Origin: Polaribacter aestuariivivens
Lineage (GTDB): Bacteria; Bacteroidota; Bacteroidia; Flavobacteriales; Flavobacteriaceae
Assembly (NCBI RefSeq): GCF_005885675.1
Contig: NZ_VANR01000003.1
Span: 1 to 64,000 of the forward strand
Direction: 5' to 3'
Length of the DNA: 64,000 nt
Made by a program: the position numbers and the translations under genes. The notes under the pieces were generated by a model. It had not been told where the DNA came from, searched no databases, and saw only the letters and a program-made list of their open reading frames with translations. Positions 1 to 7,134 of the stretch are shown one piece after another (position 1 is the stretch's first letter; each line of letters begins with the position of its first letter).

Positions 1-79
1 AATGACCTTGAATAGAGCCATAACAATCAAAAACAGCCTTACTAATGTCAATTCCAAAAGTTTCATTATATTTATTCAT
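1..79 (-). CDS. IS110-family transposase, N-terminal fragment (cut by window edge)
   Basis: Reading the minus strand from the ATG at 79 gives an open frame that runs off the left edge after 26 codons. It reads M-N-K-Y-N-E-T-F followed by GIDISKAVFDCYG. The G-I-D-I-S-K motif carries the first Asp of the DEDD catalytic site and is the usual N-terminus of IS110-family recombinases, which move circular intermediates using a bridge RNA encoded in the element's non-coding end. Only the first ~26 residues are visible, so intactness cannot be judged. The following ~170 bp upstream of the start are non-coding, as expected for an IS110 left end. Family call is good; subgroup is unknown. Confidence 0.72.
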   Translation of the reverse strand, partial: MNKYNETFGIDISKAVFDCYGSIQGH

Positions 80-250
80 ATGAAATGATTTAGGAAAGAA
101 TAAACTACTTGAACTCACAACAACTTGAAATCGAGATCTAAAGTCTCACAGAACTGAACGTGATGTAAAGTAGAAAAGAGAGAGGATTATCAATGTTGTC
201 GAAGTCTAAGCTTCACCGTGTATACTAACCTTAATTCTCTCTTTTATTCT
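80..250 (-). ncRNA. Candidate IS110 left end with bridge RNA
   Basis: This non-coding stretch lies directly upstream of the IS110-type transposase start, where IS110-group elements encode their bridge RNA. A stem of 11 bp with one mismatch (179-189 against 232-242) encloses a second small hairpin with GAAG/CTTC arms (201-204, 211-214). Stems with internal loops are what a bridge RNA would need. The element boundary is not visible as a terminal repeat, which is normal for IS110. The RNA call is inference from position and folding; the loops were not matched to a donor or target sequence. Confidence 0.35.
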
Positions 251-285
251 TTCTGATTATTTGTCAAATTTATTAAAAGACAAAC

Positions 286-500
286 TTAAGCCGTATATAT
301 CTCATAGCTAATTAGTTGCTTAGTTGCTTAGTTGCTTAGTTGCTTAGTTGAAGTTAAGGCTTATTTGCAAGACCTCCAAATTTTTAAATCTGGCTTATTG
401 ATAAAATAAGGTAATAAGAAAATAAAAAATTCGGCTCGTGCTAAACCGAAGAAATATTGATAATTTGCACGCTACGAGCCATATACAAAACCGTTAAACG
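286..500. repeat. Foldback attC-like dispersed element
   Basis: On the minus strand the segment runs from AACGGTTTTGTATATGGCTC to a tail ending TATATACGGCTT, and its two outer ends are imperfect inverted repeats of each other. Inside, GGCTCGT (433-439) pairs with ACGAGCC (474-480), and GTGC (438-441) can pair with GCAC (467-470). I recognise this wording from intergenic spacers near accessory genes in other flavobacteria, but cannot search for it here. A tandem 8-bp repeat sits within it. No gene is visible. It could be an integron-like recombination site or a non-autonomous foldback element. Confidence 0.45.
312..350. repeat. Tandem repeat, 8-bp unit TTAGTTGC, about 4.9 copies
   Basis: Four exact copies of TTAGTTGC followed by a seventh-eighth copy, with no interruptions. 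It lies inside the foldback element, more than 200 bp downstream of the end of thiL, and not in a promoter or reading frame. Confidence 0.9.
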
Positions 501-506
501 AACAAT

Positions 507-541
507 AAAAAAACCGAAAACTAAAAATTTTCGGTTTTTTT
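507..541. terminator. Bidirectional intrinsic terminator downstream of thiL
   Basis: Two 14-nt arms (507-520 and 528-541) pair perfectly through a CCGAAAA/TTTTCGG core. Each arm ends in a run of A or T, giving a U-tract in either direction. It lies about 20 nt after the thiL stop on the minus strand. Confidence 0.85.
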
Positions 542-561
542 AAAATCAATTTTATATTTTT

Positions 562-1611
562 TTATTCATTCTGTAACCCATTCCAACCCTGAGCTTTCAG
601 TTCTATTTCCTGGTTGGCTCTGGTAATTAATTGTAAACCTTGGTTTTCTTCTGTGATATGTCCAATAATCGAAAAGTTAGGATTGCCTTTTATCTTGTCA
701 AAATTAGAAATTGGCACAGTAAATAGCAATTCATAATCTTCACCTCCACTTAAAGCTACCATAGTAGAATCTAATTCAAATTCTTCGCAAGCAGAAATTA
801 CTTGAGGATCTAAAGGCAATTTATCTTCATAAATTTTACAACCTACTTTACTTTGTGTACAAATATGAAAAAGCTCAGATGAAAGTCCGTCAGAAATATC
901 GATCATAGAGGTTGGTTTTACCTCTAATTCTTTTAAAATTCCTGCAATATCTTTTCTTGCTTCTGGCTTTAGTTGTCTTTCTATTAAATAGGTGTAATTA
1001 TCTAAATCCGGCTGATTTTGAGGGTTTACTTTAAAAACCTGCTTCTCTCTTTCCAACACTTGTAAACCTAAATAAGCTGCACCTAAATCACCAGAAACCA
1101 CAATTAAATCTGTTTCTTTAGCAGTGTTTCTATAAACAACATCTTCTTTATTTGCTTTTCCAATAGCAGTTACAGAAATTAAAATTCCTTTTGTTGATGA
1201 GGTAGTATCACCGCCAATTAAATCAACTTTATAAGTATTACAAGCCAACTGAATTCCTGCATATAATTCTTCAATTGCTTCCAAAGGAAACCTATTAGAA
1301 ACAGCAATGGAAACTGTAATTTGTTCAGCAACAGCATTCATTGCATATACATCACTTAAATTTACCATTACAGCTTTATAACCCAAATGTTTTAGTGGCA
1401 TATAACTTAAATCGAAATGTACACCTTCTATCAACAAATCTGTTGTAACCAATGTTTGTTTTTCTGATGCATCTAAAACAGCTGCGTCATCTCCAACAGC
1501 TTTTATTGTAGATGTATTTTCAACTTTAAAATATTTTGTAATATGATTTATTAAACCAAACTCACCAAGTTCAGCTAACGATGTTTTTTGTGGATTTTTA
1601 TCTTCTAACAT
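562..1611 (-). CDS. thiL: Thiamine-monophosphate kinase ThiL
   Basis: ThiL phosphorylates thiamine monophosphate with ATP to give the cofactor thiamine diphosphate in the cytosol. The 349-residue protein is full length and shows the family motifs in order: GDDAAV (40-45), VHF (64-66), NLSDVYAM (84-91), GGDTT (133-137), ISDGLSSE (239-246) and GGEDYELLF (289-297). These are the Asp-rich Mg-ATP and substrate sites of the ThiL/PurM fold. The start at 1611 is preceded by a TATCTTTG promoter element only four bases upstream of the ATG, so the mRNA may be nearly leaderless. No other thiamine genes are nearby. It is divergent from the operon beginning at 1811. Confidence 0.96.
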   Translation of the reverse strand: MLEDKNPQKTSLAELGEFGLINHITKYFKVENTSTIKAVGDDAAVLDASEKQTLVTTDLLIEGVHFDLSYMPLKHLGYKAVMVNLSDVYAMNAVAEQITVSIAVSNRFPLEAIEELYAGIQLACNTYKVDLIGGDTTSSTKGILISVTAIGKANKEDVVYRNTAKETDLIVVSGDLGAAYLGLQVLEREKQVFKVNPQNQPDLDNYTYLIERQLKPEARKDIAGILKELEVKPTSMIDISDGLSSELFHICTQSKVGCKIYEDKLPLDPQVISACEEFELDSTMVALSGGEDYELLFTVPISNFDKIKGNPNFSIIGHITEENQGLQLITRANQEIELKAQGWNGLQNE

Positions 1612-1615
1612 TTTG

Positions 1616-1623
1616 CAAAGATA
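1616..1623 (-). promoter_or_regulatory. -7 element TATCTTTG of thiL
   Basis: Matches the Bacteroidetes sigma-A -7 consensus TAnnTTTG. It ends four bases before the thiL ATG, placing the probable transcript start at or next to the start codon. Confidence 0.55.
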
Positions 1624-1689
1624 AATACAATAAAAAAGAATACAGAATTACTTTAACAAAGTTGTTCAAATAATTTACATTAATATGTT

Positions 1690-1697
1690 TATTTTTG
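1690..1697 (+). promoter_or_regulatory. Possible -7 element TATTTTTG of the LVIVD/MbnP operon
   Basis: Fits TAnnTTTG and lies about 113 nt upstream of the first gene of the operon. It is followed by an inverted repeat, AACTTGTT (1711-1718) and AACAAGTT (1739-1746), that could fold in the leader. Confidence 0.35.
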
Positions 1698-1810
1698 ATA
1701 GCTAGAAGGTTAACTTGTTTTTTTTGCATTGTGCTTCTAACAAGTTTTAAATACTAATTAATAATAATTTCGTTATTTAAGTAAAGAATTTATTCCCTAT
1801 AAAAATAAAA

Positions 1811-3025
1811 ATGATGAGAAAAATTTGCTTTCTTTTAATTTTGGTAGCCTTTAGCTGCACTAAAAAAGATGTTTTTAATGCACCTAATCAACTAATTATA
1901 AACCCCATAGCTAAATGTGAAAATGGATTTGCAGGCGAGTTTCCATGTAATAATTACGATTTACTTACATATATTTCTTTAGAAGAAATCGCTGGAGATA
2001 ATACAGAAGGTAATGATAGTTGGGGTTGGGTAGATCCTGTCACAAATAATGAATATGCACTAATGTGTACTAATAAAGGTGTTTCTTTTATAGATATTAC
2101 AGATCCAGCAAATGCAATTATCGTAGGTTTTTTAAAAACAAGAACAGAAAACAGTTCGTGGAGAGATGTTAAAGTATATAATGATGTTGCTTATATTGTT
2201 AGTGAAGCCAAAAATCATGGTGTACAGATTTTTAATTTAAACAGATTAAGAGACGTTACAAATCCTCCAGTAGAATTTACTCAAGATAGAGAATATGTTG
2301 GTTTTGGTAGTGCACACAATATTGTAATTAATGAAGAAAGCGGATTTGCTTACGCTGTTGGAACACAGTCTTTTTCTGGAGGACCACATTTTATGGATTT
2401 AACAAATCCCTTTAACGTTGTTTCTGCTGGTGGTTACCAAGAAAGCGCATACTCTCATGATGCCCAAGTAGTAACATACAAAGGTCCAGATAAAGATTAT
2501 ACAGATAAAGAAATTTTAATAGGCAGTAACGAAAATGAAGTTGTAATTATAGATGTTACAGACAAAACTAATCCAACCAAAATTTCTGCAATTTCATATT
2601 CAAACATAGGATACACACATCAAGGTTGGTTTACTGAAGATTTTAAATATTTTATTGTAGGTGATGAACTTGATGAAAGAGATAAAGGAGTAAATACACG
2701 AACCATTATTTTTGATTTTACAGATCTAGACAATCCTATATTACACTTCGAATATTTAGGAAAAACTGCAGCAATAGATCATAATGGCTATGTAAAAGGA
2801 AATCTGTTTTTTCAAGCAAATTATACTGCAGGTGTAAGAATTATTGATATTACTAATATTGAAAATAAAAATTTTACAGAAATTGGTTTTTTTGACACTT
2901 ATCCAGAAAATGACAATACCGCTTTTAATGGCGCTTGGAATGTGTACCCTTATTTACCAAGTGGAAATATAATTGTAAGCGACATAAATCGTGGTTTATT
3001 TGTTATTAGAAAAAGCAAAACATAA
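1811..3025 (+). CDS. LVIVD-repeat lipoprotein, choice-of-anchor B type
   Basis: An exported protein of 404 residues with a lipoprotein signal (hydrophobic core then F-S-C at 14-16). The body is made of LVIVD-type beta-propeller repeats, seen as recurring FIDITDPANA, FMDLTNPFN, IIDVTDKTNPTK and IIDITNIEN segments, with His-rich turns such as SAHNIV, YSHDAQ and AIDHNG. This matches the choice-of-anchor B family, whose members carry alternative C-terminal sorting signals; here the protein ends at the propeller and is anchored by lipid instead. Function is unknown for the family. It is the first of four exported-protein genes in the same direction. Two Met codons in tandem open the frame. Confidence 0.82.
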   Translation: MMRKICFLLILVAFSCTKKDVFNAPNQLIINPIAKCENGFAGEFPCNNYDLLTYISLEEIAGDNTEGNDSWGWVDPVTNNEYALMCTNKGVSFIDITDPANAIIVGFLKTRTENSSWRDVKVYNDVAYIVSEAKNHGVQIFNLNRLRDVTNPPVEFTQDREYVGFGSAHNIVINEESGFAYAVGTQSFSGGPHFMDLTNPFNVVSAGGYQESAYSHDAQVVTYKGPDKDYTDKEILIGSNENEVVIIDVTDKTNPTKISAISYSNIGYTHQGWFTEDFKYFIVGDELDERDKGVNTRTIIFDFTDLDNPILHFEYLGKTAAIDHNGYVKGNLFFQANYTAGVRIIDITNIENKNFTEIGFFDTYPENDNTAFNGAWNVYPYLPSGNIIVSDINRGLFVIRKSKT

Positions 3026-3032
3026 TTTTTTA

Positions 3033-4361
3033 ATGAAAAATTATTGGCTCATTTTTAGTTGTTTTTTTATATTAAGTTGCTCAAATTCAGATGGTATTTA
3101 TATAAATACAAATACGCAACAAAACAATACCTCAACAATTGTAAACACTTTTGGAGGCAGTAAAAATGACACTTTTTATTCCGTTGAAAAAACATCAGAT
3201 GGAGGTTATGTTGCTGCTGGTTTTACACAAAGTAACAATGGTGATATTACCAACAAAACAAATGAATCTTTCAATTTTTGGGTCGCTAAATTTTCTTCAG
3301 AAAATATAGTAGAATGGCAAAACAATTTTGGTGGTTCTAATGACGATAGGGCTGCAGATATTATTCAAACTTCTGACGGTAATTTTGCCATTTTAGGATA
3401 TACTAGAAGTTCCGATTTAAATGTTTCTGTAAATGCTGGTTCACAAGATTTTTGGCTAATTAAAATTTCAAATACAGGAAACCTACTTTGGGAAAAAACA
3501 TATGGTTTTTCGGGTGCAGATTATGGCACAACACTTTTAGAAACTAAAAATGGTGGATTTTTACTTATAGGTACTTTAGATATTACAGCTTCTGGCGGAC
3601 AAGGAAACTCAAAAAGAAACGAAATAAAACATGCTGGTGGTGATTATTGGGCCATAAAAACAGATACTTCTGGAAATTTAGAGTGGAGTAAATATTTTGG
3701 AGGTTCCTTTACAGACATTCCTCTAGGTGTTTTAGAAACAGAAGAAAACGATTTTATAATTGCAGGCTCATCAGATAGTAACGATTTTAATATTTCCAAC
3801 AATAAAGGAACTTACGATTTTTGGTTAATCAAAATTTCAAATACAGGAAACCTACTTTGGGAAAAAAGTTTTGGTGGTACAGAAATTGACGAAGCAAGAG
3901 CAATTTCAACAACAAATGATGGTAATTTTATAGTCGTTGGCGATACTAGAAGTTCAAACAATGATGTTGCTACAAATGCTGGAGCAGCAGATGTTTGGAT
4001 TATAAAATTTTCTAAAGAAGGAAATTTAATATGGGAAAAAACCATTGGTGGAAGCAGTTTTGATGTTGCAAGATCTATATCTAAAACACAAGACAATAGT
4101 TTTGTTATTGCTGGAAGCTCAAGAAGTTTAAACAATGGTTTTTCAAATAATGGCGAAAATGATGCCCTCGTTTTAAAAATTAATTCTGAAGGAAAAGTGC
4201 TTTGGAAACAAACTATTGGAGGTGCTAAAATAGATTTTTTATACGACGCAGTAGAGCTAAATAACAAATCAATTATTGCTGTTGGAGAAAGCAGTAGTGC
4301 CGATTTTGATATTCCTGAAAATAAAGGATTTACAGATGCGTTAATTATTCAAATTAAATAA
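3033..4361 (+). CDS. Lipoprotein with seven propeller-like repeats
   Basis: I chose the ATG at 3033 rather than the upstream in-frame ATG at 2991, which would overlap the preceding gene, because it gives a clean lipoprotein signal (MKNYWLIFSCFFILSCSN, Cys at 16). The 442-residue protein consists of seven repeats of about 55 residues, each with a W-x-x-x-F-G-G start, a DGG/DGN-F turn, a DFW-L-I-K-I strand and a closing L-W. Seven such units suggest a single seven-bladed beta-propeller on the cell surface or in the periplasm. Blades two and four share an exact 37-nt stretch (3462-3498 and 3831-3867), a sign of recent gene conversion. No catalytic motif is visible. It starts 7 bases after the preceding gene and is followed 4 bases later by the MbnP gene. 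Confidence 0.75.
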   Translation: MKNYWLIFSCFFILSCSNSDGIYINTNTQQNNTSTIVNTFGGSKNDTFYSVEKTSDGGYVAAGFTQSNNGDITNKTNESFNFWVAKFSSENIVEWQNNFGGSNDDRAADIIQTSDGNFAILGYTRSSDLNVSVNAGSQDFWLIKISNTGNLLWEKTYGFSGADYGTTLLETKNGGFLLIGTLDITASGGQGNSKRNEIKHAGGDYWAIKTDTSGNLEWSKYFGGSFTDIPLGVLETEENDFIIAGSSDSNDFNISNNKGTYDFWLIKISNTGNLLWEKSFGGTEIDEARAISTTNDGNFIVVGDTRSSNNDVATNAGAADVWIIKFSKEGNLIWEKTIGGSSFDVARSISKTQDNSFVIAGSSRSLNNGFSNNGENDALVLKINSEGKVLWKQTIGGAKIDFLYDAVELNNKSIIAVGESSSADFDIPENKGFTDALIIQIK

Positions 4362-4365
4362 AAAA

Positions 4366-5109
4366 ATGAAAAAATTTAGTTTTCTATTAATTGTAATTTT
4401 AATGACTTTTAATAGTTGTAAAGAAATCGATTGTTGTGAAAATCCGCCTTTTATTAATTTAAAATTTACCCATAATTGGAATGGAGTTCCATTAACGAAT
4501 TTAGATTTTAACGAGCTCAAATTTACAACTGAAAATGGCGAAAAAATCAGCATCGAAAGATTGCGTTATTTGGTTTCAAACATCAATTTAACAGGTTTTA
4601 ATAATTATGTTTTAGTAAATGTGGGAGAAAATTCTGGAACAGAAATTAGTATTTTAGATGTAAAAGATGGTACTTACGACCTTACTTTTCATTTTGGATT
4701 TTCTAACCAAGACAATTTAGATGGCGAGTACCAATTATTAAATTCTGTGAGTTTCGATGTTCCTGCAATGTTGGGTGGAGGTTATCATTTTATGCAGTTA
4801 GATGGAAAATATATAAACAATAACAACCAAGAAACTGGTTACAATTACCATGTAATTAGAGCAGTTGATAGAACAGATCCTGCAAATTTAAAATTCGAAG
4901 ACACTTCTTTTGAAGTAAATCTTGGAAAAGTGCAAATTAAAGGCAATACCGAAATTGAAGTTAAGGTAAATATTGCAGAATGGTTTAAAAATCCGAATTT
5001 GTGGAATTTAAACGAATTAGACACCAATTTAATGGGCAATTTCGAAGCTCAAAAAATGATGAGCGCAAACGGAAAATCAGTTTTTTCTTTGGGAGAAGTT
5101 AGTCAATAA
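4366..5109 (+). CDS. MbnP-like lipoprotein
   Basis: A 247-residue lipoprotein (lipobox F-N-S-C, Cys 18) of the MbnP family. It shows the family's opening I-N-L-K-F-T-H-x-W strand, the L-R-Y-L-V-S-N core, the F-H-F-G-F-S segment, GGGYHFMQLDGKY and the late A-E-W-F-K-N-P-N-L-W region. MbnP from methanotrophs is a periplasmic protein in which a Trp is converted to kynurenine by its di-haem partner MbnH, creating a copper site. The next gene encodes such a di-haem protein, so the pair is conserved here. Whether the specific Trp is present needs alignment. It starts 4 bases after the propeller gene. Confidence 0.82.
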   Translation: MKKFSFLLIVILMTFNSCKEIDCCENPPFINLKFTHNWNGVPLTNLDFNELKFTTENGEKISIERLRYLVSNINLTGFNNYVLVNVGENSGTEISILDVKDGTYDLTFHFGFSNQDNLDGEYQLLNSVSFDVPAMLGGGYHFMQLDGKYINNNNQETGYNYHVIRAVDRTDPANLKFEDTSFEVNLGKVQIKGNTEIEVKVNIAEWFKNPNLWNLNELDTNLMGNFEAQKMMSANGKSVFSLGEVSQ

Positions 5110-5150
5110 ATTAAATGTTACCTTGAATGTAATCAAAAGGTATTTACAAA

Positions 5151-6209
5151 ATGAAATTAAAATCTATTTTTCTTCTCTCCTTTTTATTTTTGATGCATTG
5201 CACATCAAAAGAAGAAGAAATCTATACACCAATTCCTTATAATTTAGAAATTCCTTCCTTATTTGCCGATAAATTAATTGCTCCCATAATTCCCATCAAC
5301 AATCCATTAACCGAAGAAGGAGTTGCCTTAGGAAAGAAATTGTTTTTTGATAAAACACTTTCTGGCGATAATACACAATCTTGTGCTTCTTGTCACAATC
5401 CTAAAAAAGCATTTACAGACGAAACACGTTTTAGTGATGGAATAGATGGCAATTTCGGAACCAGAAACTCTATGCCATTATTCAACTTAGCGTGGAATTT
5501 CGATGAGCGTTTTACTTGGGATGGAAAAGATTTTAGTTTAGAAAAACAAGCTTTTGAGCCAGTTTCTAACCCCATTGAAATGCATGCCGACTGGAAAATT
5601 ATTACTAAAAAACTGCAAGAAAACTCAGAATATCCAGACTTGTTTTTACGTGCTTTCGGCACTTCAACAATCGATTCTGTTTTGGTAACGAAAGCAATCG
5701 CACAATTCGAAAGAACCATCATTTCTGCAAATTCCAAATTCGATAAATATCTTTTAGGAACTGCAACGTTAACGCCAGAAGAACAAAACGGATTCAACAT
5801 TTTTATGGATGAAACAAAAGGCGATTGTTTTCATTGTCATGGAAGTAACAACAACCCACTTTGGACAGATAACAAGTTTCACAACAACGGTTTAGATGCC
5901 ACTTTCACAGATTTAGGTTTAGGAAAAGTTACTGGAGATCCTAACGATAATGGAAAATTCAAATCACCATCCATAAGAAACTTAAAATTTACTGCACCTT
6001 ATATGCATGATGGCAGGTTTGCAACCTTAGATGAAGTTATCAATCATTATTCTGAAGGACTTCAAAAATCTTCAACAATAGATCCTTTAATGAAAAAAGT
6101 AAATCAAGGAGGCGTAAATTTATCATCCAAAGATAAAGCCGATTTAAAAGCCTTTTTACTATCACTTTCCGATGAAGCATTTATTAATAATACAAACTTT
6201 AATAAATAA
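5151..6209 (+). CDS. Di-haem cytochrome c peroxidase / MauG-MbnH-like lipoprotein
   Basis: A 352-residue lipoprotein (Cys 17) with two c-type haem sites, CASCH at 78-82 and CFHCH at 226-230, and the Y-M-H-D-G-R-F segment of the C-terminal haem domain. The order and length match bacterial di-haem peroxidases and MauG/MbnH relatives. Peroxidases detoxify H2O2 in the periplasm, whereas MbnH uses peroxide to oxidise a Trp in MbnP. The directly preceding MbnP gene (41-base gap) favours the MbnH role. It is the last gene of the four-gene operon; the suf promoter follows. Confidence 0.88.
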   Translation: MKLKSIFLLSFLFLMHCTSKEEEIYTPIPYNLEIPSLFADKLIAPIIPINNPLTEEGVALGKKLFFDKTLSGDNTQSCASCHNPKKAFTDETRFSDGIDGNFGTRNSMPLFNLAWNFDERFTWDGKDFSLEKQAFEPVSNPIEMHADWKIITKKLQENSEYPDLFLRAFGTSTIDSVLVTKAIAQFERTIISANSKFDKYLLGTATLTPEEQNGFNIFMDETKGDCFHCHGSNNNPLWTDNKFHNNGLDATFTDLGLGKVTGDPNDNGKFKSPSIRNLKFTAPYMHDGRFATLDEVINHYSEGLQKSSTIDPLMKKVNQGGVNLSSKDKADLKAFLLSLSDEAFINNTNFNK

Positions 6210-6276
6210 TCAATAAAACCAATTGCTACATTGTGTTTCATAATGAAAGTTGTGTGTTTTTCTGCGACATATATTG

Positions 6277-6284
6277 TATATTTG
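6277..6284 (+). promoter_or_regulatory. Promoter -7 element TATATTTG of the suf operon
   Basis: Exact fit to TAnnTTTG. A TTG that could be the -33 element lies at 6250-6252, a slightly long spacing of 24 nt. The ATG of the A-type carrier gene is 31 nt downstream. Confidence 0.6.
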
Positions 6285-6315
6285 TACCCAATTTAGATTT
6301 AATCTATTTAAAATT

Positions 6316-6645
6316 ATGATAAAAGTTTCAGACACAGCAAAAAAGAAAGTCATTGAACTAATGACTGACGATGGCTTTGACGCATCTAAAGACTATGTTA
6401 GAGTAGGCGTAAAAAGTGGTGGTTGTTCAGGTTTATCTTACGATTTAACTTTTGATAACAAACAAGAAGAAAACGATAAAGTTTTCGAAGAAAATGATGT
6501 AAAAATCATTGTTGATAAAAAAAGCTTTTTGTATTTAGTTGGAACTACCTTAGAGTATTCTGGAGGTTTAAATGGAAAAGGTTTCGTTTTTAATAATCCA
6601 AATGCCAACAGAACTTGTGGTTGTGGTGAGAGTTTCAGTTTGTAA
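6316..6645 (+). CDS. A-type iron-sulfur carrier protein (HesB/IscA/SufA)
   Basis: A 109-residue cytosolic protein that receives Fe-S clusters from the SufBCD scaffold and passes them to apo-proteins. Three family cysteines are present: Cys 37 in SGGCSGLSYDL and Cys 101 and 103 in the C-terminal CGCGESF tail. I chose the ATG at 6316 because it follows the TATATTTG promoter and gives the usual length; the longer frame beginning at 6250 would add residues encoded by the promoter itself. It is the first gene of the suf operon. SufA and IscA subtypes cannot be told apart from sequence alone. Confidence 0.93.
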   Translation: MIKVSDTAKKKVIELMTDDGFDASKDYVRVGVKSGGCSGLSYDLTFDNKQEENDKVFEENDVKIIVDKKSFLYLVGTTLEYSGGLNGKGFVFNNPNANRTCGCGESFSL

Positions 6646-6648
6646 ATA

Positions 6649-7127
6649 GGTTCAAAATTTAAGATTTAAAATTCCGGGTTATGGCTTCTGTTAAAATATT
6701 CGAAGATTTAGAAATTTGGAAACTTTCCAGAGCTCTTTGCAACGATATTAATTTTGTAGCTAATAATACTGAATTGAGAAAAGATTACAAACTATATAGT
6801 CAAATAGACGGTTCTTCAGGTTCAGTTATGGATAATATTACTGAAGGATTTGAAAGAAATGAAAATAAAGAGTTTATTCAATTTTTATCAATTGCAAAAG
6901 CATCCTGTGGAGAAACAAGATCTCAATTATATAGAGTTTTTGATAGAAATTATATTAATGAAAAGGATTTTAACAAATTAAAAGAACAAGCACTTAAATT
7001 AAGTAAAATGATTGGTGGTTTTATCAGTTATTTACAAAAAAGTGATTTTAAAGGAAGTAAATACAAGAGTTAAAGATGAAAGTAAAGTAGCTAACGTCCC
7101 ACAACTTTGAACTTTAAACAAAGAACC
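6649..7127. repeat. IVP cassette 1: inverted-repeat-bounded insert between the A-type carrier gene and sufB
   Basis: The left arm (6649-6678) and right arm (7098-7127) are 30 nt each and complementary at 20 of 30 positions, with GGTTC and GGG at the ends. The left arm begins 3 nt after the carrier gene's stop and the right arm ends 7 nt before the sufB ATG, so the unit fills the intergenic gap. The four-helix-bundle gene sits in the loop. In the polycistronic mRNA the arms could form a long-range stem. Confidence 0.6.
6681..7073 (+). CDS. Four-helix-bundle protein, 23S rRNA IVP/S23 family
   Basis: A 130-residue protein of the family first known as the ORF inside intervening sequences of 23S rRNA and structurally related to the Avd proteins of diversity-generating retroelements. 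Family marks are the opening F-E-D-L-E-I-W-K-L-S-R, the central S-S-G-S-V-M-D-N-I-T-E-G-F-E-R, the A-K-A-S-x-G-E-T-R-S-Q block and the final I-G-G-F-I-S-Y-L. Molecular function is unknown; homologues form helical oligomers with a basic surface. It interrupts the suf operon, lying between imperfect inverted repeats. It resembles the copy at 10236 closely, and the one at 63223 more distantly. Confidence 0.9.
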   Translation: MASVKIFEDLEIWKLSRALCNDINFVANNTELRKDYKLYSQIDGSSGSVMDNITEGFERNENKEFIQFLSIAKASCGETRSQLYRVFDRNYINEKDFNKLKEQALKLSKMIGGFISYLQKSDFKGSKYKS

Positions 7128-7134
7128 TTGAACC

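Noticed and set aside
312..350. 8-bp tandem repeat as a phase-variation switch
   Set aside because: It is not within a coding frame or between promoter elements of a gene; it lies downstream of thiL beyond its terminator.
2991..3032. Longer N-terminus of the propeller lipoprotein starting inside the preceding gene
   Set aside because: It would place 14 extra residues before the lipoprotein signal; the ATG at 3033 gives a normal lipobox.
6250..6315. Longer A-type carrier protein starting at 6250
   Set aside because: The added codons overlap the TATATTTG promoter, and the resulting protein would be longer than the family norm.
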